The notes under the pieces: generated by a model
Databases searched by the model: none
Seen by the model: the letters and a program-made list of their open reading frames with translations, nothing else
What the model was told of the DNA's origin: nothing
Program-made: the position numbers and the translations under genes
Part shown: piece after piece, positions 20,178 through 30,283 of the stretch
Numbering within the stretch: position 1 is the stretch's first letter
Layout: every line of letters starts with the position of its first letter
From: Lasiosphaeria ovina
Taxonomy: Eukaryota > Ascomycota > Sordariomycetes > Sordariales > Lasiosphaeriaceae
Length of the DNA: 64,000 nt
Assembly (NCBI GenBank): GCA_033439765.1
Contig: JAULSN010000003.1
Coordinates: 496,001 to 560,000 of the forward strand
Direction of reading: 5' to 3'

Positions 20178-23039
20178 ATGAAGATACTCACCTGGCGCCA
20201 GCAAATCCGTATGCTGGATGAACTGAAAAAAGCGGCTACAGAAAGCGGGCAAAATAGAAGTGGGATCTTAGGCGGCATGAGACGCACCGTTGCATCCTTC
20301 TTCGTTTTTCAGTGCTACTTACTGGAATTCGGGACAGAATTCAACGCCAAACAAGCTGTCCATTGGCTTTCTGAAGCGGCTTCAAACGATAATGTCGTTG
20401 ACCATACCGAGACTTGCGCGCAGGCATGGCTTTGGCGGATTTCCCGTGCGTTGGGAATACAACACGAGATATCCGATGAACGACTACACAGTATGCTTCG
20501 CGTTGCCGTCCTTCAAGGTCACCGGACGGCCCTTCGAGATTATCAGACACTCGCGGCTCTCTCTGATGGTCAACGAAAAGACCAGTGGGTCAATGCGCAT
20601 TGGAAATATCGATCCATCCTCCTGCGCAACAGCGGGGCTGTCGGCACGAAGTATTTTTTCCCGCCGCACACTATGCGATCGCCATGGGATAGTATTGGGC
20701 TTGACAATATCCCTCGGCTTGACCAAGCCATTCAGGGATGCCTTGGTGAGGATGGCTACGCTCTCTCTCTCCGGTCGTCGAACGTAGAATTGAAGGCCGG
20801 AGATCCAAATCCCTTGGACAAAATATATGTCAATACCCGCGGGCACGGACTTCTTCACTATGCCGCCGCGACAGGACAGATTTCTGTTTTGCGGCACATG
20901 ATCTCAAAATACAGATGCGACGTCAACCTCCCGAACCAGAGTGTCCAAGAGCCGCCACTCATCTGTGCCTGTGAAAGCGGCCAAGTGGAAAGTGTCTTAA
21001 TCCTTTTGGAAAACGGCGCAGATCCTAATGGTTGCCCGACTGGCCAGGAAGGCTCGCTCCATTGGCTCTCCAGCTTCAGTCCGGACGAAATGGAAAATGT
21101 GGCGCGTCGCCTTATTTCAGCCGGTGCCGAATTGGAGCTGGTGTCGGGCTGTATGCGCCGTGACGTTCGCGGCAACTGGGCTGATTGGGAGCATATGTTT
21201 GAGGTTCAGACCACCCCTCTTGGACGTGCTGTGCTGATGCACGACTTGGGGGCAGTCAAAGTGCTTCTAAAGCTCGGTGCGAACCCACTTGCTGAGATGG
21301 GCAAGAATCATCCACGTGACACGCTTGAACCATCCAAACAAGTCAATGTGTCTTCGCCTTTTTCTTTAGCAGCAGTTCTAACGTCCCCTGCCATTTTGAG
21401 CGAGTTCATCTCTCATATCGATGGCGGCCCAAACAAGACCCCCAAGCCAGTGGTCCTCGATGAGGCAGGCATGCTCGACCTCGCCCATGGAAAAGTGCTC
21501 ACCAAATGTGATACTCTCTCGCTACAAAGCCGTCTTGTACGATGTGGGGCAGACTACAAGAACGATTTGAAGGAAACATTGACCCTGCTATACGAACGGT
21601 CTCCTTTCCACGATCGCTGGAGTCGGGAACGTATAACTACCAGGTCGAGAGTTCTTTGTAAAGAGGTGTCGCTGGGAAACCTGGAGACTGTAGAATGTCT
21701 CCTCGGGCTCGGCGGGCTCGGCTATGACGCAAGAGGCACGCCTGACTGGTGTCCTCTGGAGGCGGCTGTCAAACTCAACCACGAGGAACTCTATCACGTA
21801 TTGATTCGGTCCGGGGCCGAAGCAAAAATCTCACGGCCAACGCCCGATGGGTATATATCTCTGCTTCACGTATGCGCATCTCGTCCCCGTCACTGCCGAC
21901 CTGGACAATCCATTGCGGACATGCTAATAGCGGCTGGTGTCCCGGTGGAAGGGGCAGATGCTAAAGTCAGGCCTCCCCTCGCCACAGCAATTATGAACCA
22001 GAATTTCGATGTGGCCACAGCCCTGCTTGATAACGGTGCTGACCTCGGCGCCTCTTATCCCATACAAATCAACACCGCAAGCGGCCGAGAGACCAAAAGC
22101 TTGACCGTTCTTGGGGAGGTTTTGACTCAGCATACCGCTCGCACGCTCGAGTCCCTCAGGTTTATGTTCGGGAAAAATAAACATCATAACTGCAAAAAAC
22201 CACCACCGTTTGTCGTTGATCCAACCACTAAACTTTCTGTTCTCCACTTCTTGGCTGGCAGCTCCCAGTTCACACATATCGTGCAGATCACGCACAGGAT
22301 CCACAACCTCTGCCTCCAGGCCTATGGCGAGCCAGAGTTGATCAACTACCGACACCCGATTCTTGGCACGGCCTTGTATCACGCCGCAGCTAACGGTAAC
22401 AAGGCGATGGTTGAACGGCTCTTGGAACACCAAGCCGACGTCGGTCCTAGCGCGGGGCCCGATATTAGCGAGTCAATACAGTCAATGCTCCGGCCTGCAG
22501 GTTGTTGGACGCCGCTGTGGGCTGTCATTCTTCGGCTCGATGAGGAATTCAACAGCCAGTCTCTCAACGCGGTCAACTCTCTACAAGCGGGACATAAACT
22601 GGGGGGTGGTGGTGGTGGCGATAACCAGCGGTTGCGGTCCACTTTGGTCCAGAATCTGGAGAGGATAATAGAGCTATTATTGCGAAGAAATCCTGACACG
22701 ACGGATCCAGTCGCAGCAGCAGCAATTTTGAAGCTGCAGGAAAGAAAAAAAAGGCTCCTCGACGGCGAGAACAAAACTGCGATGCTGCTACCGCAACTCG
22801 ACGAGAAGAACGAGCACGACGGATCAACAGAGTTGCAGTTCCAAGCAAAAGGCGAAGACGGCCCAGTTGATCTTGGCATTCTGAAGGAGTCTTACTGGGC
22901 AGACTCGGAAATTATGACCAAAATACGCGAATTGAGAGACGGTCCGGAGGAGAACTGGGTCACCCTGGATCTGAGAAAGTTTGTCATTTGGGTGGAACCT
23001 GAAGTTGCCAGCCTAGAAGGAAGCATCGTTATTCGGTAG
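20178..23039 (+). CDS. Ankyrin-repeat protein, probable C-terminal part of the kinase locus
   Basis: One long exon; 953 residues counted from the ATG at 20178. The frame is open upstream to an acceptor at about 20109 (FRTELEKPGAGSFVFHPETL), so the true exon probably begins there and continues the kinase gene. After an N-terminal segment with Sel1-like features (FGTEFNAKQAVHWLSEAAS), many ankyrin repeats follow, for example GHGLLHYAAATGQISVL, PPLICACESGQVESVLILL and LYHAAANGNKAMVERLL. The C-terminal 150 residues are charged and non-repetitive. Ankyrin arrays usually bind partner proteins. Kinase plus ankyrin is a common fungal architecture. It could be translated separately if the upstream frame breaks are real. 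Confidence 0.75.
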   Translation: MKILTWRQQIRMLDELKKAATESGQNRSGILGGMRRTVASFFVFQCYLLEFGTEFNAKQAVHWLSEAASNDNVVDHTETCAQAWLWRISRALGIQHEISDERLHSMLRVAVLQGHRTALRDYQTLAALSDGQRKDQWVNAHWKYRSILLRNSGAVGTKYFFPPHTMRSPWDSIGLDNIPRLDQAIQGCLGEDGYALSLRSSNVELKAGDPNPLDKIYVNTRGHGLLHYAAATGQISVLRHMISKYRCDVNLPNQSVQEPPLICACESGQVESVLILLENGADPNGCPTGQEGSLHWLSSFSPDEMENVARRLISAGAELELVSGCMRRDVRGNWADWEHMFEVQTTPLGRAVLMHDLGAVKVLLKLGANPLAEMGKNHPRDTLEPSKQVNVSSPFSLAAVLTSPAILSEFISHIDGGPNKTPKPVVLDEAGMLDLAHGKVLTKCDTLSLQSRLVRCGADYKNDLKETLTLLYERSPFHDRWSRERITTRSRVLCKEVSLGNLETVECLLGLGGLGYDARGTPDWCPLEAAVKLNHEELYHVLIRSGAEAKISRPTPDGYISLLHVCASRPRHCRPGQSIADMLIAAGVPVEGADAKVRPPLATAIMNQNFDVATALLDNGADLGASYPIQINTASGRETKSLTVLGEVLTQHTARTLESLRFMFGKNKHHNCKKPPPFVVDPTTKLSVLHFLAGSSQFTHIVQITHRIHNLCLQAYGEPELINYRHPILGTALYHAAANGNKAMVERLLEHQADVGPSAGPDISESIQSMLRPAGCWTPLWAVILRLDEEFNSQSLNAVNSLQAGHKLGGGGGGDNQRLRSTLVQNLERIIELLLRRNPDTTDPVAAAAILKLQERKKRLLDGENKTAMLLPQLDEKNEHDGSTELQFQAKGEDGPVDLGILKESYWADSEIMTKIRELRDGPEENWVTLDLRKFVIWVEPEVASLEGSIVIR

Positions 23040-23131
23040 TATGGGGTTGCTGTCAAAGCCTCCAGCAATGACTAAAATCGCTACTACCATCTACTAACTA
23101 ACAAGAGTTGATAGTACCGCAGGCTCCGGAA

Positions 23132-23707
23132 TCAGAAACCAGGAGCCATTCCCACCATAAAAGGCACCAGGAAATCCATCTTCGCAACGTCGACGCCCTG
23201 GCTGCGCAGCGACGAGTACGCCATGCACAGATGAAACATGAAGTTGGGGATGCTGTACCCCAGGATGTACTCCCTGCCGCCGGCCCATGTGGCCGTCTGT
23301 CCGTTGCCGTACGTCACCTGCAGCTCCCTGTCTTCGACGCCGTCGAGTAGGCCCTGAGCCGGGTTTTGGGTGCCACTGCCTCCCCCTTCGAGCTGGACGA
23401 TGGTCTTGTCGACGTCTGCGATTAGCTGCTCGAGGGTTGTATTCTCAGTATTGGTAGGCCACACTGGAGCATCCTGTTCGGTGCAAGTCAGGAGGCACAG
23501 TCCGCTTGCGGCGAGATTGGTGCAGGATTGGATGTGGAAAGCTAGTGACGCTGTGTCTGTGTCGTGAGGGGATTTGGCCGCGGAGAGGAGAAGGGTTGTG
23601 GTGGCGGCGGCCGGGTCGGAGGATGCCCTGGCGAGGAGGGCTTTGAGGGCGCGTAGACCGCGGAGGTGCAGGTTGATGCTGACGTCGAAGGGGGTGATGG
23701 GCGGCAT
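23132..23707 (-). CDS. DUF1993-family protein
   Basis: Single exon of 191 residues from the ATG at 23707, chosen because MPPITPFDVSINLHLRGL matches the family N-terminus; an open extension to 24046 has no family likeness. Helices with the pattern LRALKALLARA and the C-terminal GREYILGYSIPNFMFHLCMA...LRSQGVDVAKMDFL are typical of this small helical-bundle family, which resembles DinB-like proteins and has no assigned function. No catalytic residues are visible. It lies just downstream of the convergent ankyrin gene (92 bp apart) and is on the same strand as the DUF1996 gene. Confidence 0.75.
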   Translation of the reverse strand: MPPITPFDVSINLHLRGLRALKALLARASSDPAAATTTLLLSAAKSPHDTDTASLAFHIQSCTNLAASGLCLLTCTEQDAPVWPTNTENTTLEQLIADVDKTIVQLEGGGSGTQNPAQGLLDGVEDRELQVTYGNGQTATWAGGREYILGYSIPNFMFHLCMAYSSLRSQGVDVAKMDFLVPFMVGMAPGF

Positions 23708-24328
23708 GATACTTGTCGGGCGGTGTGTGGACGCACTGTTGGGGATGGAGATGCGGGGAACGCGGTCGTCGCAGCCCGGAAGGGGAGATGCGATTTGGGC
23801 TGACCAAAAGCGGCGAGGGATCACGTGGTCGAAAAAGGGGAGCTGGCCGGTTTTGGAAGTGGAGTTTGTCGGTTTTGGGGTGTTGAAACACTGAAAACGT
23901 GGAATTGCTGTTCTAGGTTCTTTAGTAAACAGTTGGGAGAAACGGCGGGGTCTTATTTCGCTTTCGAAAAGATATCTCAATCTCCAGTCTCGAGATAAAT
24001 ACAGCATGCAACAGCCCCCAACAAAACACCTTGCTTCAAACAACACTTAAGGTAAGCGAAACAAAAATCCTCTGCAGGCGCGCTCTCTTTCACACCCCTT
24101 CAGCAGGGCCCGACTAATGACTACCTACACAATGCAAGAAACGAAAAATTGGATGAATCAATGAGCGATATAGATAAGATAATTAGCACTGCTGCTCCCC
24201 TCTCCCGCGCTACGTTGTGGCGTGGAGAAGGGAGGCAGCAGTCGCTCTACATACAGGACTATCTCTATGGTAAGGCATGTTTACACGGTTGGATGGGTTG
24301 ATGGGTTGATGGGTAGATTGGGGACCTT
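23708..24328. other. Intergenic, no gene seen
   Basis: About 620 bp between the DUF1996 gene and the DUF1993 gene; the part near 23710-24000 is probably the DUF1993 upstream region and leader. Confidence 0.45.
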
Positions 24329-25633
24329 TTACATGGGCATGTCGGTGCCGGGGAGCTTGGTGAGCCCTGTTTGTCACGAATATGTCAGTGAATGTGCACC
24401 ACAGAACTCGGATCAGGAACAAAACTCACAGCCATCGACGTCCTCGTGGACGAGGGGCTTGACGGAGCACTTGCGGGCAGCATCAATACTCTGCGTCTTG
24501 AGCGAGCCGCACGTGGCGCCCATGCATCCGGCCGTGTCCATGGCCTTCTGCAGGGAGTCGGCCTTCCAGCCAAACACGTAGTCGGCGTGCTGGCCCAGGC
24601 CGGTCGGGTCGCCGGTGCTGAGCACGAACGGCTGCGAGCCATCCGCGGGCCACTGCGACTTGTCGTTGAACTTGGTGGTGTCCCACACCACCTCGTACAT
24701 CAGCTGCGGGATGCGCACCGGGTGCGACGCCGGGCAGTCGCCGCCCAGGCTGAGGAAGTTGGCCGGGCCCGTCACCGGGTACGCGACGTGGTCCTTGTGG
24801 TTGGGCGTGTCGAGGTTCTTGCCGTCCCAGCAGCTGTTGGAGGTCAGCTTCTGTTTCTTGCAACCGATAGAAGACACGGTAAACTTACGTCGGGAAGTGG
24901 ATGTTGCTGCGGATGCCGCCGGCGCAGGCCTTCTTGGGGAGAGCCTCCGTGTCGACGCTGAGTTCGGGTTAGTTGATGGGCATAAACTCTCAGACAGCTA
25001 AACGTACTTGTTGTCCTGGCAAGGAGCGCCAGTGTCGCCGCCAAAGTTGGGCCCAGTGTAGCACCGGTAGCAGTTCTGCCTCTTGAGCGAGGTGTCGGGG
25101 CGCGAGCGCATGTTCGGGTCGCCGACCAGCATGCGGAAGCCCTACAGACACAGATTAGCGTGGCTCGGACAATTTGTTGCGAGGGAACATACCGGCTTGA
25201 AGGCGGTGATCTTGCCCGGGTTGGCCGAGACGTAGTAGATCAGGATGCCGCCGTTGATCTGGTTGCTGAACTTGTCGTTGAACTGCAGGGCGGCGCTGCC
25301 CTGGGTGACGCGCTTGTAGCTGCCGTTGCGGGCCTTGAAGTACAGGTTGGCGGTCCAGTAGTTGGAGAAGTCGTCCGAGAACTGGCACGTGGTGCAGCTG
25401 GCCTTGCCCGACACGTCGCCCGTCGTCATGGTGGCGTTGAAGGCGTTGCCGCCGACAATCTGGTGCACGTGCGGCGTGGGCATCTGGCCCGGGTTGACCA
25501 AGGGATCCAAGCGGTCGATGACTACCTGCGGGCAGCCGAACCGCAGCATTGTGGTGCGGCCCTGGCGCCCGTAGATAGGCGGCGCCGCGTCGGCGAGAGC
25601 CGCGAAGGCGAGGATGGCAGTGCTCCAATGCAT
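24329..25633 (-). CDS. Secreted DUF1996 protein
   Basis: Five exons: 25633-25193, 25141-25008, 24957-24889, 24833-24430, 24366-24329 (361 residues). A cleavable signal peptide is clear (HWSTAILAFAALADAAPPIYG). The mature domain shows the family hallmarks: LRFGCPQVVIDRLDPLVNPG, HVHQIVGGNAFN, a Cys pair in KASCTTCQFSDDFSNYW, then GFRMLVGDP, CYRCYTG, CWDGKNLDTPNHKDHVAYP and CPASHPVRIPQL. DUF1996 proteins are secreted or wall-associated in many fungi; the biochemical role is unknown. Introns are 50-63 nt with standard sites, and the last exon encodes only LTKLPGTDMPM. Confidence 0.88.
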
Positions 25634-27591
25634 CGTGGCGGACAGACGGACAAGAACGGTCTCTCTCGGTCGTGGACTGGCAGGGAGGAGGGAGGGAACG
25701 GTTGCTGGGACTGGGTGCAGAGCAGAAAAGGAGGCAGCAGCAGCCAACGAGGGCAGCCGGACACCGGTCTATATCGTTTTGGCCAGCCCCATTTTCCGTC
25801 AGGGCTGCCCCTTGTTTTCCACGTTTGGCGTGGCCCAACTGCCGTCGTGTGACGGAGACACGAAATGCCGAGTCATGAGGCCAAATTTGGTATATTGTGT
25901 ATATTGGTCAATATCGGCGCCGTGGCTCCTAGCCGCGCCCCCGCAACCTATCGGAGCGGGAGTATGGGGTAAACTTGATTGCGTTTTTGTGGGGTAAATA
26001 GGGATGATATGGTGGTCGCCGTCAACCACATTTGCCGGCAAAACTGCTTTTACCACGCCAGACCCCGGCTGGCCCCCCCCCCCCCCCCCCCCAGGAACTG
26101 ACCCCCGTTGTGCGAAGGGGTTGCCAGATAAACTGGGTCGAGATGACGGCAAATTTCTGATTCGACGGCGCCCATCCTGTCATGACCGGGCAACGGGCGG
26201 CTCGCGTCGTGCATAGAATGCTTCCATTGCGAGCGTCGACGTTGCCACCCGACTCCTGCGTCTGAATTGAACCGTGGCCAGGGATGGGGGATGGACGGCT
26301 GTTCATGTGACGCCCCTTTGTGGTGCATCCTATCCTGGGAAAGAGCTGGGGTTCGGTCGAAACAATCAAGACAGGATGGGTGACAGCAGCGCTGCAGCGA
26401 ACGAGAAAGAATATTCTTCGCCTTTAGCCTATGTCACGTCGTGTCTCCGTACCGATCGCGCCCTCGATCGGCTCCCCCCGCGTGGAACATTCGGCCACAC
26501 TTGGCCCGAGGTCTTCCTTCCCATTTCCAGGCTGTGATATGGGAGGCCAAGGCTGCTGGCCAGTCATGTTGGAGAACAACACGTCGGGCAGTGGCAGTGC
26601 CGTGGGGTTCCGCTGAGCCGCTCGGCACCCTGTCTCGGAATGCGGGATGCGCCACGTGTGCAGTTGCATCGAGGTAATGTAGGAGGTGTTTTTGACGAGG
26701 TGACGTGATGGGTGGTTGTGAGGGCTGGCTGGTGGACCGGTGGTAGCCTTGAGAGGTGATGTATGTAAGCAGAGGAAGGAATATCCTTTGCCACCCTTGA
26801 CTTGAGTTCTGATCAGAATTCAGGCAGCATCTTGTAAGTTACACCTCCTATTTTAGAACTGAAAATTGCCCGCGTTCCCGTGAACATAATTTCCGAACAT
26901 CATTACACGATTGCATCAGAAATATGAGATCTTTCGTCGGTGCTGAGACACACGCGAACTGGCACACAATTATCGTTGAATAATCAAGAAAAGTGCTGCC
27001 TCTAAACAAGTAAATGTCTAAACCAGAGATATGCCTCGCTACTTATCTTCTCCCTTTACTAAAAGTCTTGGATCTTTCCTAGCACTGAAGATGAGAGTTC
27101 AGTATTCTCCTCAAAGGTGGTTATGGTTGCACAGACAAGCTAGGTTAACTCCCAACCCTCGCAACTAGGGCGTGGATTCATTGCCAATAAGCGGACCAGC
27201 CTAGTAGAAGGTGAGGCCGTTTAGGGCCCCTTACTAGCGGTTTCTTTAGTTGAAGACGGAAGTAGACAAAGCCACACCAGTGAGGAGTACTTTAGGAACG
27301 ATAAACTTTCAAGGCTAGAGCTCGAGTCTCTTTAATGCCACATCCCCGCAGCTGGAGCACAAAGAAAATTATCACGGACTCTCTATCGATGGGCGTTTTC
27401 GAAACAACAAAGAAACATCGGGCACAAACGAATGTGCCTGCCGTACTTGAGGTCAAATTTCAAGCGGGGTCTTTGGAATTCCTTTATTCCCAGTCAGTTA
27501 AAAAGCATCAACTTGGCTATATTGACTTTTTCTTTGCTAGCCCACCTGTTTCCTTGGTCGTTTCTCGATCACTCGTGCCAAAACACCCAGC
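25634..27591. other. Long intergenic region
   Basis: Almost 2 kb without a supported gene. It holds a poly-C tract (26073-26092) and a perfect 12-nt palindrome, ttctgatcagaa, near 26814. The left part is the promoter of the DUF1996 gene. Confidence 0.5.
26073..26092 (+). repeat. Poly-C tract
   Basis: About 20 consecutive C residues. Such runs are unstable in replication and sequencing, so the exact length is uncertain. Confidence 0.8.
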
Positions 27592-28576
27592 ATGGCGCCC
27601 TTTAAAAAGCTCGCCGTCAGCAAACTTGCCTATGAAGTGTATAGCGAGGTGTCGACTGACCCTAGAACGTCGGAGGTGGTGACTAGCGACCAAATCATCT
27701 TCTACTCTCGCGATGAGGACGACCGCCTGAGGCTCGGCGCCGCCTACTTTAAGGACTTACCCGACAAAGTTTTCCAAGGCGTGCCGCCCGGGCCCCACCG
27801 CACCTTCAAGCAGCTCAAGGGCGTCCTGAGGGCCGAGGTGATCAAACACCGTCTCCGCGATATCCCCGACGCCCATATATACCCGGAGCTGCCCTTCACC
27901 TTCCCCGTGATGGTCGCCGGCGAGCCGCCCGGCTTCCCCTCGGACCAGCTCTACGTGAAATACGTCGCCACGCCGCTCGTCATGGGCCGCGACCTCGAGG
28001 ATAACACCCCCCTGTTGGTGCCCTTGGCGCTGCGCAACGAGATCGAAGCGCTGTAGCTCATCGCGCAGCACCGCCCGCCGCACCCCAACATCGTCGGCTA
28101 CCACGGCGTGCGCGAGCGGCGCGGCTTCACGACGGCCGTCGTGCTGGACTGCGCGCCGGGGCCCTCGCTGTGGGAGCACGTGTACCAGCACGGCAGAGAC
28201 CTGGCCGACAAGCGCGCGTTCATGGCCGCGCTGCTGTCCGCCGTCGCCCACCTACACGGCGTTATCGGCGTCGCGCACAACGACATTAGTCCGAGCAGTG
28301 TCCTGCTGGGCGCCGACCAGAGGCCTCTGCTCGTTGACTTCGGCTCGTGCCGGCCGCTGGGCAAAAAGATAGGCCCCTCGACTGTCATGTCGGAGTGGGA
28401 ACGGGATGCCGGAAAGGGCAGCGGCTATGACGTGTCCAAAGGTGCGTTGCCACTGCATGGCTATGTCTATTGTGCGCTGCATCGTGGTTTGTTTGTTGAC
28501 CCATTATAGCCTCGCATGATCTCTCCGCCCTCACAAGCTATCCACATGGTTGGATAACCCCGCCGCGGACATTTAG
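27592..28576 (+). pseudogene. Protein kinase pseudogene
   Basis: The reading frame from the ATG at 27592 runs 154 codons, hits TAG at 28054-28056, and continues in the same frame through the kinase core. The core shows HPNIVGYHGVRERRG, a catalytic-loop-like HNDISPSSVLL and the metal-binding VDFGSCRP. The TAG stands where a Glu or Gln is expected (RNEIEAL-stop-LIAQH). A GTGCGT donor near 28443 and an acceptor at 28508 lead to SHDLSALT, after which the expected end KLSTWLDNPAADI is in another frame, ending at 28576. One nonsense codon plus one frameshift suggest a dead gene. Family: fungal kinases often placed near NLR and HET genes. A single C-to-T change could explain the stop. Confidence 0.65.
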
Positions 28577-29296
28577 ACGGCCAAGGAGTAGGGGTAATGG
28601 TTTGTCTAAAGGATGGGTAGATATATTAAGACAACGTGGATAGTTAGTAAGAGAAAGCCAATGAGCTTGGAAGTGTGTCAAATAACATTTTAAGCTACCA
28701 TCCAATTCTCGGCATTTTGGTATTGGGAGTTTCTTGCAAGCAACCTTAATAAACCTCCAAGAAGCACAGGTCTCGATACCGACTTAACCTAGGTACCAGC
28801 TAACTTTTGCTATGCAACTATGGCGTCACTGGACCTTTCTGATCAAGATTTATTGAGTACGGCGCGTCCTGCCCATTTTATCCATTTTGTTACCCTATAC
28901 GAATCTCCCCCGGGACTGCAACACACCATTATTACACCATTTCTTTTTATCCCAAGGAAAAGAAAACAATACCATAAGTGGTTTAACACATACCATCTTC
29001 TCATCGTACCGGTTGATACAACGGAAAACCCCATCACGCGCTAGAAAGTCGATATCATCTCCTCTATAATTCGAAACATACCTTACCTTAGAGCCAGAGA
29101 CGTTAGTGGAGACTTGGATAGGAAGGAGCTGCAATTCTAGAACGACAAGCGGCCCGTCTCCCGCTTCATGTACTTCCATTTTATTATGGCACTAGTCCGC
29201 ATTAAAGACATCAAGCGTCATGGATGGCAGGATGTTTGGGCTCGATACTACTAACAACGGCCGTTCCCAACCCCAGGTAACTACCTACATCGGAGC

Positions 29297-29557
29297 ATGC
29301 TGCTCGCTCTGGCTACCCATTTTGGAACGGCAGACATGGGGGTGGTGGAGTCGTGGATTACAGATTACGGCTTTGATTCGCTGTTAATGCTCACCGATGA
29401 CGAGATTACCGAAGCAGCTCGTCGTGTCTATTTGGCGGTGAATAAAGCTATCGCTCGTGCGGAGACGGGCCGAGAGGACGGGAGTGACGGCGAGGAAGAA
29501 GACAGTGAAGATAGTAAGAGTGATGAGGGAAACAACGAGAACGATATAGAAGAGTGA
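29297..29557 (+). CDS. Hypothetical acidic C-terminal fragment
   Basis: 86 codons, starting MLLALATHFG and ending in a strongly acidic tail (about 25 Asp/Glu). The first half is helix-like (TDDEITEAARRVYLAVNKAIARA). It looks like the 3' exon of a lost gene more than a complete protein. I do not recognise it. No clear upstream exon was found. Confidence 0.3.
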   Translation: MLLALATHFGTADMGVVESWITDYGFDSLLMLTDDEITEAARRVYLAVNKAIARAETGREDGSDGEEEDSEDSKSDEGNNENDIEE

Positions 29558-29612
29558 AAAAGAATGAGATGTAGAGATATTTGTTAGTACAGGAAGTAGA
29601 AGTTCACAACTC

Positions 29613-29678
29613 CAACACAGCCACTATAGTGCCCTGTACTTCAGGACCCTACAACCCTGGTAACTAGCCATACTTTAA
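29613..29678 (+). repeat. Dispersed repeat, copy 1 of a local pair
   Basis: Aligns by eye with 30127-30190: both hold caaccactgtagtgt-like, aggaccctata-like and ggtaactagc-like blocks in the same order. Most differences are C/T or G/A changes. Confidence 0.5.
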
Positions 29679-30126
29679 CAATAGGGAGCTTCCCTCCCTA
29701 ACTCTCCCACTCTCTCTTTTCTATCTACATCCAATAACAATACAACCACATCTCCAATCATCACCATCAGCATACCATTCTGACCGCCTTGATCTCCACT
29801 TTCCAACGGTATCACTGGCTTAGGCCTGTGACTACTGTTGGAACCAGCAATCCAGCTTCAAAGTCCCTGACTTCGGTAAACCCTCTTTGCTTACTTGCAC
29901 CACAATTCTTCCACATACAGAGTTCCAGACTCTGTCACAATACAGCCATTTAGGCACTTTTCATCATATAAACTAAAAGTAGGCCCCCTAGAAGGTTCTA
30001 GAGGTCCACAAGCTACGTAAGTAGCACCATATTCAACAGTGTTCTCATAGGCTTATAGGAGGTTCGAGAAAGTGCTGTGGGGCATAGTTAACAATTTAGG
30101 TATAAGGCCCACAACACCAACCACAC

Positions 30127-30190
30127 TAACACAACCACTGTAGTGTCTACGCCTTAGGACCCTATACCCCGGTAACTAGCTATACTCTAA
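30127..30190 (+). repeat. Dispersed repeat, copy 2 of a local pair
   Basis: Partner of 29613-29678, same orientation, about 515 bp apart. It could be the ends of a decayed element. Confidence 0.5.
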
Positions 30191-30283
30191 TAGTTATCTA
30201 GCTACTCCCGTTGTAAAGTTTCAGGTTATTATTAGTATCTTTACTATACGACTCCTTTAAATTAATCAGAAACCAGTGGGCTA

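Larger units (their letters stand above)
28577..30283. other. Intergenic with degenerate repeats
   Basis: About 1.7 kb. It contains a duplicated segment (29613-29678 and 30127-30190) and one small acidic frame (listed separately). A 94-codon minus-strand frame (29179-28895) is not convincing. Confidence 0.45.

Noticed and set aside
24392..25852. Long plus-strand frames opposite the DUF1996 gene
   Set aside because: Shadows of coding exons; no domain.
26810..26830. Perfect 12-nt palindrome as an operator
   Set aside because: Single occurrence, no gene within 700 bp and no known factor matched.
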